From Lentzea tibetensis (GTDB taxonomy: Bacteria > Actinomycetota > Actinomycetes > Mycobacteriales > Pseudonocardiaceae), in assembly GCF_007845675.1 (NCBI RefSeq), contig NZ_VOBR01000036.1, positions 22,343 through 86,342 of the forward strand: DNA of 64,000 nucleotides, in the 5' to 3' direction. Shown piece by piece: positions 28,110-36,011 of the stretch. The number at the start of each line of letters is the position of its first letter. Within the stretch, counting starts at the first letter, position 1. The notes under the pieces are model-generated. The model was not told the origin of the DNA and did not search any database. It saw only the letters and a list, made by a program, of their open reading frames with translations. A program made the translations under genes and the position numbers.

Positions 28110-28691
28110 TCAACACGTCCCCGCGTCGTGTACGCCGTAGTCGGACACCTTCCATGATCCGTCGGTCTGCTTCTGCACGATGGCGTTGATCAGGTGACGA
28201 CCGCCGGGCTTGTTGTCGGCGAGCTGGCCGTTGTCCTTGCGGTACTTCAACCAGTTGGTCGAATCTCCGCAGTCGGTCACCACGATCTTGGTGGGAGTAT
28301 CCGCAGGCTCTACGGAGGACACGGTCGGGCTCAGCTTTGGCTCGCCCTTGGTCACCAGGCCATTGACGTGATCCGCGTACAGGCCTCGTGACAGGTTCGT
28401 CAGCGCGATACCGGTGGCGTGCTGCCCGAGCTTTGCTGACTGCCAGTCCGAGGTCGTCCCAGCCGCGACAAAGTCCTGCCACATGCCTTGGTACACCGCG
28501 AGCGCATCCTGTTTTGCCTTGTCCGCGGGAGACGCGGGAGAGGTCAACGTCGAGGTCGCAGTTGCCTCTACTCCACGCGTCCCAGGTGGCGGAGTAGTGG
28601 ACGTGCCGAGACCGCACGCGACCGTGGCCGCTGCGCTGAGTGCCAACGTCGCAGCCTTGCTGCAGATCGTCCAGTGCTTGCCTCGTGTCAC
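28110..28691 (-). CDS. Lipoprotein of the Tad locus
   Basis: A 193-residue exported lipoprotein: signal AATLALSAAATVACGLGTST with lipobox VACG. The mature part has a Thr/Pro-rich spacer and a globular domain (AKQDALAVYQGMWQDFVAAG, IVVTDCGDSTNWLKYRK) resembling NTF2-like exported proteins. The GTG start has GGAGG about 9 bases upstream. First gene of the minus-strand tad run; probably surface exposed. Confidence 0.75.
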   Translation of the reverse strand: MTRGKHWTICSKAATLALSAAATVACGLGTSTTPPPGTRGVEATATSTLTSPASPADKAKQDALAVYQGMWQDFVAAGTTSDWQSAKLGQHATGIALTNLSRGLYADHVNGLVTKGEPKLSPTVSSVEPADTPTKIVVTDCGDSTNWLKYRKDNGQLADNKPGGRHLINAIVQKQTDGSWKVSDYGVHDAGTC

Positions 28692-28758
28692 ACTCCACCT
28701 CCCAAGTCAGCTGGAGCTAGTTGGTCAATGCTCTTCTCTACGTGTACACCTCGGTGCC

Positions 28759-28778
28759 AGGTGCACTTCAAGGTGCAC
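28759..28778. promoter_or_regulatory. Direct repeat of AGGTGCAC in divergent promoter region
   Basis: Two copies of aggtgcac start 12 bases apart, each containing the palindrome gtgcac. They lie in the 281-base interval between the divergent tad operon and prepilin peptidase gene, where a regulator could control both. Candidate operator only. Confidence 0.4.
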
Positions 28779-28972
28779 AAGGACACGACTTGAAATGTGT
28801 GCTGTGTTTGTCGAGACAGATGCACGCTTGAGGTGAACAGCGTCCGGAGATGTCGGCCTGCTGAGTGAAGGACTCCAGCGGTGGTCGACGCGCCGCGTGT
28901 GATCGTCGGCTGGTGACTTGGATCCAACACGTGTGCCAACTGTGCGGCGACGAAGGGGAAGGGAACGGGGTC

Positions 28973-29614
28973 GTGTCGGTGTGGGCCATCGTGGTGTGGG
29001 CAGCGCTGGGAGTCGTCGTCGGCGCGGGCTTGAATTCGCTAGCCCGTCGAGTGATCGAGCCGACGGTGTCTGAAGCTGTCCGCGCGGCTCGAACGATCAC
29101 GGCGTCAGTTACGGGAGTGCTCCACGGGTTGCTGGCGTGGCGCCTGGCGTTGTGGCCTGAGCTCGCCGCCTACAGTGCCCTGGCGGCCATCGGGGTCCTG
29201 CTCGCCGTGATAGACGTTATTGAGCATCGCTTGCCGTCGAGGCTGATTGCGGTGGGCTATCTGCTGTTGCTCGCACTGTTCGGGTTCGCGGCGGTCGTGC
29301 GGGACAACGGAGCCGCGATGGTGCGCGCTGCGGCGAGCATGGGCGTGGTCTTCGTGGTGTATCTGGTGCTCGCTGTTGCCACGAATGGCGGGCTTGGGGC
29401 AGGAGACGTCAAGCTCGCCGGGTTGCTCGGGTTGGCGCTCGGCTGGCTCAGTTGGTCGGCGGTGCTGGCCGGAATCGTTGTGGGCCTGTTCTACGGTGCC
29501 GTTGCTGGTGCGCTACTGATGGCCCTGGGCAAGGCAACGCCCCGAAGCCCCATCCCGTTGGGGCCTGCGATGCTCGCGGGCGCTTTTACCGCTGTGCTCA
29601 GCTTCGGTACCTGA
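28973..29614 (+). CDS. Prepilin peptidase (A24 family)
   Basis: A 213-residue integral membrane aspartyl protease that would cleave the Flp pilin and TadE-like proteins. The first catalytic Asp is in VLLAVIDVIEHRLPSRL and the second in the GxGD-type motif GLGAGDVKLAG. About six hydrophobic segments are visible, and the N-terminal methylase domain of large TadV/PilD forms is absent. The GTG at 28973 is chosen for the AAGGGGAAGGG stretch upstream. It is divergent from the tad operon and convergent with the diguanylate cyclase gene (1-base gap). Confidence 0.88.
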   Translation: MSVWAIVVWAALGVVVGAGLNSLARRVIEPTVSEAVRAARTITASVTGVLHGLLAWRLALWPELAAYSALAAIGVLLAVIDVIEHRLPSRLIAVGYLLLLALFGFAAVVRDNGAAMVRAAASMGVVFVVYLVLAVATNGGLGAGDVKLAGLLGLALGWLSWSAVLAGIVVGLFYGAVAGALLMALGKATPRSPIPLGPAMLAGAFTAVLSFGT

Positions 29615-29615
29615 C

Positions 29616-30764
29616 TCACGTGTCGTCCCGGTCGTGCGGTTCCACGCATTCGATCGAACCGAGATGACGGTTGTGCCGCCGAAGGCGCTGGGCTCGAGTG
29701 ATCAGTGCGTCATGCCGGTGACACCACCTCGACACTGCGGGCAGCACGTCCGATAGCCACTCTTGTGCGGCCGGACCGAGTTCGTACCGGACGGCTCGTG
29801 GCCACACACCCGGTTCCTCGTGGCGCAGGACAAACCCGTTGTCCTCCAAGCGCCTCAAGGTCCTGTTGAGGACGCTCTTCTGGACGTTGCGGTTTCTGCC
29901 CGACCAGCCGTTGATCAACTCAGTGGAGCGGATCGCTGCCAGCAGATCACCGTAGTGCTTCGGACCATCGGTCAGCGCCTGAAGCACGTCCGGCATCCAG
30001 TCGCTGTTGACGAGATGGCGGAGATTCAGCAGGGTCCGCAGATCTTCCTTCTTCTCCACTGTGGACCACCGTGGCGTCGGCACCGCTCGAGCCGGAGGTG
30101 CCTGCACCTGTTCCGATCCGGATGGGTCGTGGACATGGATTCGTCCACGGCCGGTGGCCTTCGCGCGTTGCAGCGCGGCATCGGTGTCGCGGATCAGGTC
30201 CATCAGGGTGTGGTTCCGATTCGGAGCGTATGCCGCGAGCCCGATCGATGCGGTGAGCCCTCTCAGAACGACGTCGGTCCCTGTGTTCGTCCTGACGCCG
30301 ATCTGGATGGCCTGGATGCCGTCGAGTGCTCGCTCGGCGATGCCGACCGCTTCCGCGAGCGAGGTGTGGGGAAGCAGGACGAGGAACTCGTCTCCTCCGT
30401 GTCGGCCGACTAGATCCTCCCGGCGGGTGCTGCGCAGCAGCACGTCAGCGATCTCCTTGAGCACGCTGTCGCCAGCGGGGTGGCCGAGTTCGTCGTTGAT
30501 CTTCTTGAACCAGTCGAGGTCGATCAGCAGCAGGGCAAGGTCCTCCCAGCGTCGCTGCGCTCGACGGAACACAGCGGGGGCCTTGTCGTCCCATCCCCAT
30601 CGGTCGAGCAAGCCGGTCAGGCGATCGGTGTCCCAGGACCCCACAGGTTGCGCGCACGAACCACACCGCGGTAGATCAACCTCATCCACTCCGGTGTGCT
30701 CACGTGGTTCACCTCCGCCGTGTTCTTCCCCCATCGGCACGCTCCCGATCCTCGCGATTGTCAT
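29616..30764 (-). CDS. Diguanylate cyclase fused to HxlR-type DNA-binding domain
   Basis: A 382-residue protein. A short N-terminus with CGSCAQPVG precedes a GGDEF domain (DRLTGLLDR, LLLIDLDWFKKINDELGH, and HGGDEF). The cyclase motif is intact and the inhibitory I-site RRED lies five residues before GGDEF, so the domain should make and sense cyclic di-GMP. Residues 250-365 form an HxlR-like winged helix (LTDGPKHYGDLLAAIRST, VLNRTLRRLEDNGFVLRH, and a terminal DVLPAVSRWCHRHD). A single-chain nucleotide cyclase and DNA-binding regulator is unusual. AAGGGGG lies upstream of the ATG. It is encoded next to the tad locus and could link cyclic di-GMP to pilus expression (inference). Confidence 0.85.
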   Translation of the reverse strand: MTIARIGSVPMGEEHGGGEPREHTGVDEVDLPRCGSCAQPVGSWDTDRLTGLLDRWGWDDKAPAVFRRAQRRWEDLALLLIDLDWFKKINDELGHPAGDSVLKEIADVLLRSTRREDLVGRHGGDEFLVLLPHTSLAEAVGIAERALDGIQAIQIGVRTNTGTDVVLRGLTASIGLAAYAPNRNHTLMDLIRDTDAALQRAKATGRGRIHVHDPSGSEQVQAPPARAVPTPRWSTVEKKEDLRTLLNLRHLVNSDWMPDVLQALTDGPKHYGDLLAAIRSTELINGWSGRNRNVQKSVLNRTLRRLEDNGFVLRHEEPGVWPRAVRYELGPAAQEWLSDVLPAVSRWCHRHDALITRAQRLRRHNRHLGSIECVEPHDRDDT

Positions 30765-30777
30765 CGCTTCGCCCCCT

Positions 30778-31002
30778 TTACGCCACGGTTTCCTGCTGTG
30801 ACAACCGGGTCCGCCCACCTCTGCGAGATCCGCCATGGATTCCGCGCGGCCGTGAAAGTAGCTGGGGCGAGAGTTCTGGATAGTCGAATCTCGCTCGCCC
30901 TGTTGTCATCTGGGTGTTCGCGGAGCTGACGACCACGCCGAGCGTCAGATCGAACCTGGCAACCAAAGCTCCAACGGCACGTCTGATTGGCGTGCGATTC
31001 AT
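30778..31002 (-). CDS. Small unknown protein upstream of the diguanylate cyclase
   Basis: A 74-residue frame beginning MNRTPIRRAVGALVARFDLT at an ATG with a very strong AAGGGGG site, almost the same sequence as the site of the cyclase gene 13 bp downstream. The first 30 residues could form an amphipathic or weakly hydrophobic helix (LTLGVVVSSANTQMT) and the rest is basic. No domain recognised. Probably cotranscribed with the cyclase. Confidence 0.6.
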   Translation of the reverse strand: MNRTPIRRAVGALVARFDLTLGVVVSSANTQMTTGRARFDYPELSPQLLSRPRGIHGGSRRGGRTRLSQQETVA

Positions 31003-31441
31003 CACTTTCCCCCTTCGGGCGATTGCGGGACGACTACTGTGGCGATCCCTCCTGAGTTTCGTATGGGTTTGTGCGACAACCAATTACAACCCTGCCGGAC
31101 GGGAAGGGCAACGTATGTCGGCAAAGTAATGCAATCACCGAACTGGCGATTTCGGCGGATCGGATACTGCTACGTGCAGTCCCGTATCGGCAGTCCTCCG
31201 TGTATTCGAGTGATGACGTCACGGAATCGATGGTGGTCGCGGTTCTTTGTTGTGTGGTTCACCGGCGACACGACGCCGCTGCAGACCCGGCACCGGTTGG
31301 TACCGCCACGTCGCTCACGGCGGAACAGCGGTGTACAGGTCACCGGCGGTGTGATCAGCGCAGCGCCCGCCGGACTGGGGTGGCGCGGCACCATCGCGAA
31401 CGTGAGAACGGTCGGCACGCGCGGGACGATCGGAGGTGGCT
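31003..31441. other. Intergenic stretch, no gene seen
   Basis: About 440 bases between a minus-strand membrane-protein gene and the small gene ahead of the diguanylate cyclase. Open frames here have poor codon use and no ribosome sites. It should hold the promoter of the cyclase operon; the first 150 bases are relatively AT-rich for this window. No clear repeat seen. Confidence 0.4.
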
Positions 31442-32353
31442 TCATCGGATGGCCTCGAGGGGCCGGTCGACCAGCCACCGTCCGTCGGGCTGACGCAGCA
31501 CCGCGCGCGTGGTGGACACGTGCTCGGACTGGACTGGCTGGTCTGCGGTCAGCAGCGTGCGGCGCGCGGTCAGCACCACGATCACATTGTCCGGGCCGCT
31601 TGGTAGCTCTCTGCTGGTCTCCGCGGTCAGCTGGTCGCAGCGGTGGGCGAGTTTTCGTTCGATTGCCTTCAGAAATGTGGCTGTGGTGTCTCCGGCGGCC
31701 AGGTCCGAGGTCTTGCCTGCTGTCGTGGCGTACACCGTCGCGCGTTCGACGTTGTTGTTGCGCGGCTGTCGGTAGTCCGTTGCGCACCACTGGGTCATCC
31801 AGGCTCGCGCCACCGCGATCGGATCGTGGAAGTCCGTGTCCATCGCGACCGGTGCCGGCGGGGCCGGGGGCACGGTCGAGGGTGTGTCAAGCGTGGCGGA
31901 GGCGGTGCGTGGCGGGACCGGCGATCCGGCCGCACTGTTGGGTGTTGGCGGCGTGGACTTTGGGGTGCGGCTCGTTGCCGCGGCGGTCCCGCTGGACGAG
32001 TCCCTTGGGGGTGCATGCGGCGCGGTGCCACACGAGGCAAGACCGTCCAGCGCGATGAGGAGGACCGCCACGGGAACGAGGCCGAGCAGGCGGTGCACGC
32101 TCGCCTCTCGCCGGCCGTGGGCGCGGTGTACACAGCCGCGCCGGGACATGGCAGTCATTCCAGTGCTGACCGTTGTGACTACCTGGGCGATCAGCGTCCC
32201 GAAGCTCATGCGGTGCTGCTGCTGTGGCCGTCGGGCAACGGTGCCGGCGAGCGGGTCGAGTTTCCGCGCGGCGGGGCTTCGTAGTGTGCCGGGAGTTTCC
32301 GCGCGGCGGGGAAGCAGCCTGCGGTTCGCGACGGCCAGGGTGGTCATGGTCAT
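31442..32353 (-). CDS. Membrane-anchored protein, conjugation-accessory type
   Basis: A 303-residue protein whose start ATG overlaps the stop of the upstream gene (ATGA). After a basic N-terminus there is one hydrophobic segment (LLGLVPVAVLLIALDGLASC), possibly a late lipobox (LASCG), then a Pro/Thr/Ser spacer and a globular C-terminal domain (DPIAVARAWMTQWCATDYRQ, VIVVLTARRTLL) that resembles NTF2-like domains of actinobacterial transfer proteins such as TcpC. Last gene of the minus-strand run starting at 34641 or above. Role inferred. Confidence 0.6.
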   Translation of the reverse strand: MTMTTLAVANRRLLPRRAETPGTLRSPAARKLDPLAGTVARRPQQQHRMSFGTLIAQVVTTVSTGMTAMSRRGCVHRAHGRREASVHRLLGLVPVAVLLIALDGLASCGTAPHAPPRDSSSGTAAATSRTPKSTPPTPNSAAGSPVPPRTASATLDTPSTVPPAPPAPVAMDTDFHDPIAVARAWMTQWCATDYRQPRNNNVERATVYATTAGKTSDLAAGDTTATFLKAIERKLAHRCDQLTAETSRELPSGPDNVIVVLTARRTLLTADQPVQSEHVSTTRAVLRQPDGRWLVDRPLEAIR

Positions 32354-32907
32354 CGCGCCGCCGCACTGGGCCGCGCGTGAGGGAGGAACTGCGGGGCGCG
32401 GGCGGTGAGCACGTGCCAGAACACGATCTCCTCGACCAGGACGGCGGGTTGTCCGCCGGGGGAGAGGGTCGCTCGTGAGCGCAGCGCTGGAACCCCGTCG
32501 CCGGGTGTGGTGCCGAGGTACGCGACGTAGTGCGTGGCACGGGGTGCGTCGGTGAGGACGCCGACGGTGACGTGGCCCGCGTGCAGCTCGGCGAGTTGCC
32601 CGCTGGTCAGGCACAGCCGGGGCAGGTAGAGCAGCGAGGTGATCGCCGCGAGCGGTTCGGGTTCGCCGAGCGCGGGCACGAGGTACCCGTCGCGGCGCAG
32701 CACCTCCCAGCCCATCGGCAGGTTGAGCAGCAGGCCTTCGTCCTCGGTGACCGCGTGCACGACGTCGGGCTGGCGGGGCACCCGGCGCAGCGGAAAGCCG
32801 CACCACCAGGTGAGGGTGTCGAGGAACCGTGGGCTGATCCGGATTGCGCGGGCGAGTCGGTCGGCCCGTGCCGTGTACTCGTCGGTGACCGGTTTGGTGT
32901 GGATCAC
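32350..32907 (-). CDS. Unknown protein, weakly UTRA/chorismate-lyase-like
   Basis: A 185-residue soluble protein with a GTG start and AGGAGG upstream. The C-terminal part (ALRSRATLSPGGQPAVLVEE, then IVFWHVL) has the strand pattern of UTRA/chorismate-lyase folds, but no helix-turn-helix domain is attached and the match is weak. It overlaps its downstream neighbour by 4 bases and lies in a run of membrane and conjugation-like genes. Function unknown. Confidence 0.55.
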   Translation of the reverse strand: MIHTKPVTDEYTARADRLARAIRISPRFLDTLTWWCGFPLRRVPRQPDVVHAVTEDEGLLLNLPMGWEVLRRDGYLVPALGEPEPLAAITSLLYLPRLCLTSGQLAELHAGHVTVGVLTDAPRATHYVAYLGTTPGDGVPALRSRATLSPGGQPAVLVEEIVFWHVLTARAPQFLPHARPSAAAR

Positions 32908-33443
32908 CGTCGTCCTCCTGTCCTGAGCTCATCGCGCCAGCAAGCGCGGGTGTCGTCGTGCCGGGGGCCGGTTTCGGACCCGCACGGTCGGCCGGTGACC
33001 GAGTGGCCTACTTGCAGCTGGGGCTTCGGCGTAGGTCGTGGCGTCGTCGATGTGGTGGATGTCGTCCTGGTCAGCGAGAAAGAGGCCGACGGGAGGTTGC
33101 TCGGTGGAGTTGGCGCCTGGCGGCGTGGTCGTGACCTCGGCGCTCGCCGGTCGCCTGGCCATGATCGGCGCACCGTGTGCGCGTCTATCCACTGCGGACT
33201 GACGGGATCGGCCGTTTGCGGGGCGCTGCTGGTGGGCCTGATGGCCACGATGGTCGACCTGATCGGTGCGGCGAGTACGGCGACGGCGACCAGCACGCCT
33301 TGCGCGGTCAGGACTGGCGTGCGGCGCGCATCCGTCGGCGGCTGGGGGTGTGCCGGCCGCTCACCCGAGGGGGATGTCGGGCCGGGCGTCACCTGCTGGC
33401 GTGCGTCCTGGGCCGGGCGTGTCTGGTCGCCGTCGTTGATCAT
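32904..33443 (-). CDS. Membrane protein with suspected frameshift
   Basis: A 179-residue frame from an ATG with GGGAGG upstream. The N-terminal half contains a hydrophobic segment (VLTAQGVLVAVAVLAAPI). From about position 33175 the third-codon-position GC falls, while the neighbouring frame becomes strongly coding-like (ARRPASAEVTTTPPGANSTE, VGLFLADQDDIHHIDDATTY) and stops at 32929, just before the ribosome site of the next gene. The real product probably switches frames near 33170. Either an inactivating indel or a sequence error. Confidence 0.5.
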   Translation of the reverse strand: MINDGDQTRPAQDARQQVTPGPTSPSGERPAHPQPPTDARRTPVLTAQGVLVAVAVLAAPIRSTIVAIRPTSSAPQTADPVSPQWIDAHTVRRSWPGDRRAPRSRPRRQAPTPPSNLPSASFSLTRTTSTTSTTPRPTPKPQLQVGHSVTGRPCGSETGPRHDDTRACWRDELRTGGRR

Positions 33444-33555
33444 CACGAGCCTCCCTTCTGCTTGTCGTCGCGGGTGGGGGCGGGCGCTGGGTTCGGCCGG
33501 TCGCCCCCGGCAGGGGCGGCACGAACCCAGCTACCCGTGTTCACGGGGGCGCGGT

Positions 33556-34641
33556 TCAGCGCAGAAGCACCGGCGTGCCAGTCGGGATCTGCGCGAGTGC
33601 CTCACGCAGGGCCGGGGGAGTGGCGACGCATCCGCTCACGTCGAGCTGTCCCAGCGGTGACTCGGTGGGCAGGCCGGGGACGGCGATCCCGCCGACCGGG
33701 CCGGTGCACAGGCGCTGTGTGGAGGGAGCGAACGGCCAGATCGCCCGCAGGAACCACAGCCCACCCGACTGGGGTGTGCCGTGTTGGGCTGCACCGATCG
33801 CGACGAAGCTCCGGTTCCCGAACGACCTCGGCACCGCGCGCAGCGTCGAGGCGACGCGGGTGTCCGCACGGCCGAGCTCAGCCAGAACAGTGACCGTGCC
33901 GGTGGCGGTGTCCAGTTCGACCCGGCGGTCGGTGTCGACTAGTCGCACCGACGGCGTGAGGTAGACCCAGCCCGCCGCGGCCGCACCGCCGGGGTGTGGC
34001 CGGGACGGCAGCAGCACCAGCGCCCAGCCAGGACGCCGGTCCACCACCGGAACCCAGGTCGGCGCCAGCATCTGCAGCGGCGGCAGCACCGCGACCGGGG
34101 CACCGCCCGGTTCGGCGTACACCGCGAGGTCGCTGGTCGGGTGCAACGTGGTGCGGCCTGGATCTGTCGTCGGCGCCGGATCGGTCGGCACGTGGTCGAG
34201 GGCGGCGCCGACCGTCGCGCGGGGCAGCGCGCCGCGCTCCGCCGTGGACAGCGATCGCGGGGCGATCGCGTGCGGATCCTCCTGCGCCGCAACAGCTGCA
34301 CCCGCCCCGGTTCCTGGTGGCGAGTTCTCGGTGCTGACCGGTGTGCTGCTCGCGGCCGAGCCCAGTGTTCCGGTCGGCGCTACGTTGCCGCTCGCCCGGC
34401 CGTGGTCGCGGAGCAGCACCGCCAGCAGCACCACGAGGGCCATGACGAGCAAGGCTTTCGTGATCAGCCCGCCGCGCCACCAGTCTGCGGCGCGCATCAG
34501 CACCGCGTGGCGTAGCAACACCATGGGCGTGATCGGTGGCAGCGGCAGGGTCTTCTCCGGATCGGTTTCCGGCGGTGCCTGCCCGCCGCCCACAGTCTGG
34601 ACACGGCCGGTGAGCGACACGATCCGCGCCGTGGTGTTCAC
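33556..34641 (-). CDS. Membrane-anchored L,D-transpeptidase-like protein
   Basis: A 361-residue protein with one membrane helix (KALLVMALVVLLAVLLRD), a long Ser/Thr/Pro stalk, an SH3-like region (WVPVVDRRPGWALVLLPSR) and a C-terminal domain matching YkuD L,D-transpeptidases: FVAIGAAQHGTPQSG and the catalytic cysteine in LDVSGCVATPPALREAL, ending GTPVLLR. The usual SHGCxR motif reads VSGCVA here, so the His and Arg are replaced, and activity is uncertain. The GTG start overlaps the upstream stop (GTGA). In this context it may remodel peptidoglycan around a surface machine. Confidence 0.65.
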   Translation of the reverse strand: MNTTARIVSLTGRVQTVGGGQAPPETDPEKTLPLPPITPMVLLRHAVLMRAADWWRGGLITKALLVMALVVLLAVLLRDHGRASGNVAPTGTLGSAASSTPVSTENSPPGTGAGAAVAAQEDPHAIAPRSLSTAERGALPRATVGAALDHVPTDPAPTTDPGRTTLHPTSDLAVYAEPGGAPVAVLPPLQMLAPTWVPVVDRRPGWALVLLPSRPHPGGAAAAGWVYLTPSVRLVDTDRRVELDTATGTVTVLAELGRADTRVASTLRAVPRSFGNRSFVAIGAAQHGTPQSGGLWFLRAIWPFAPSTQRLCTGPVGGIAVPGLPTESPLGQLDVSGCVATPPALREALAQIPTGTPVLLR

Positions 34642-35258
34642 GAGGTCTTCCCGGCGATCGCCTCACCCAGCGTCTTGACGATCGCGCACGTGTCGGTGGG
34701 GAACCTGCCGTTGGTGATGTTGATTCCGGCGACACCGTTGCTGAGCGGGATGATCCCGGTGCAGGTCGGTTCCTTGCTGGTCTTGTTCGTGCCGGGTTTG
34801 ATCAGCCCGGCCTTGTTCCCGAACTGTTGCGGCGTCGAGCCGGGCTGTTCGGCCTGCGCGGTTTTCATCAGGCCTGGCTTGGCCCACACGATCAGCACGA
34901 TGAAGTTCTTGCCGACCGTCGCCTGTCCGGCGTTGGGGCTGATCTGCGCGGAGGCCTTTGCTCCGTTGTCGTAGCGGCACGCGGTGCTGAACGGGTCTCC
35001 CTCCTTGGGAGCGCGCAGCCGCGGCTTGGTGTCCTTCTCCGGCCGGACCTCGGCGGGAAACGCCGACCAGCCCAGCTCGCACGGGTCGAACGGCGCGCCC
35101 ACCGACTTGGCGTCGATCTTCGGGTCCAGATCGCCGAGCACGATCCGCTTGCCCTCCTGCCCGGACGCGGTAGCGGTGGTGGGCATCGTGGCGTTCGCGA
35201 GCAGTGTGGTGGTGGCGGCGAGCGTCAACGCCGCCGCAACGCGTTGGGTGATGTTCAT
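34638..35258 (-). CDS. Exported DUF3558-like protein
   Basis: A 206-residue protein with a Sec signal peptide (AAALTLAATTTLLANATM). The mature part has the DUF3558-like start GAPFDPCELGWSAFP, paired cysteines (FSTACRYDN, KEPTCTGIIP) and a C-terminal PTDTCAIVKTLGEAIAG. DUF3558 proteins are exported actinobacterial proteins of unknown function. Its stop overlaps the L,D-transpeptidase-like gene start, so the two are coupled. Confidence 0.7.
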   Translation of the reverse strand: MNITQRVAAALTLAATTTLLANATMPTTATASGQEGKRIVLGDLDPKIDAKSVGAPFDPCELGWSAFPAEVRPEKDTKPRLRAPKEGDPFSTACRYDNGAKASAQISPNAGQATVGKNFIVLIVWAKPGLMKTAQAEQPGSTPQQFGNKAGLIKPGTNKTSKEPTCTGIIPLSNGVAGINITNGRFPTDTCAIVKTLGEAIAGKTS

Positions 35259-35282
35259 GAAACCCCCTGGTCTCGTGCGGAA

Positions 35283-36011
35283 TTACCGTTGCGGGAAAAG
35301 AACTTTGAGCAGGTCGCCGACCACGGCGTCGCGGATGCCGTCGATGCGGGTGCGGTCGACCGGTGTGGCCTTCGAGCTGCCGCGCGGGGGCCGGAGCACC
35401 AGGTGTACCTGCAGCACGCCCTTCGCGGCGGGGTCCGTGGTCGGGGCGATGCTGAGCTCGTCGCGGTCATTGCCCTTGCCGTCGGCGTCGTAGGTGGCGG
35501 CGACCCGCATCACGCGCTTGCCGGCGATCGTCAGTTCCGACACGTCGCGTGCGACGTCCGGTTTGGAGCGGAACAGCTGCAGGTACTCCGTCAGCGAGTA
35601 GCCGGGATCGAGGCCGATCTTGACCGCGACCTGGTCGTCGCCTGACCACACCGAGCACGAGGTGCCGTCCTCGACGATCCGGTAGTTGCCGGGCTGCAGG
35701 TAGCGGTCCCACGCCTCGGCGGGCAGCGCCGAGCACAGCATCTGGGTCGCGGTCACCGGATCCTGCTTGGCCTTGTCGAACAGGGCCGATCCGGTGGCGG
35801 GTGTGGTGTTCTGCCATGCCACGCAGTTCTGCGGCGTGGCGCTGCGTGCGCAGTCGCCGCCGCCCGTCGCGGTCTGACCGCCGGATGCCGGGGCCCCGCT
35901 TTCGCGGTTGGGGTGCCCGCTGATCGTGGTCGTGCACCCGGCGGCCAGCATCGCGGCGGTCACCGCTCCCGTGGTGAGCGCGAACATGCGCGCCGTGCGT
36001 GGGCGGGTCAC
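35283..36011 (-). CDS. DUF3558-like lipoprotein
   Basis: A 242-residue lipoprotein whose GTG start overlaps the stop of the upstream gene (GTGA). Signal TTGAVTAAMLAAGCTTTISG with lipobox LAAGC. The mature part shows the DUF3558 pattern: CSALPAEAWDRYL, then SCSVWSGDDQVAVKIGLD and a C-terminal LTIAGKRVMRVAATYDADG. Second of three tandem exported proteins, likely acting together at the cell surface. Confidence 0.7.
   Translation of the reverse strand: MTRPRTARMFALTTGAVTAAMLAAGCTTTISGHPNRESGAPASGGQTATGGGDCARSATPQNCVAWQNTTPATGSALFDKAKQDPVTATQMLCSALPAEAWDRYLQPGNYRIVEDGTSCSVWSGDDQVAVKIGLDPGYSLTEYLQLFRSKPDVARDVSELTIAGKRVMRVAATYDADGKGNDRDELSIAPTTDPAAKGVLQVHLVLRPPRGSSKATPVDRTRIDGIRDAVVGDLLKVLFPQR

Noticed and set aside
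31039-32058. Long plus-strand open frame opposite the membrane-protein gene
   Set aside because: Arg/Pro/Cys-rich shadow of high-GC coding DNA, without a ribosome site or domain.
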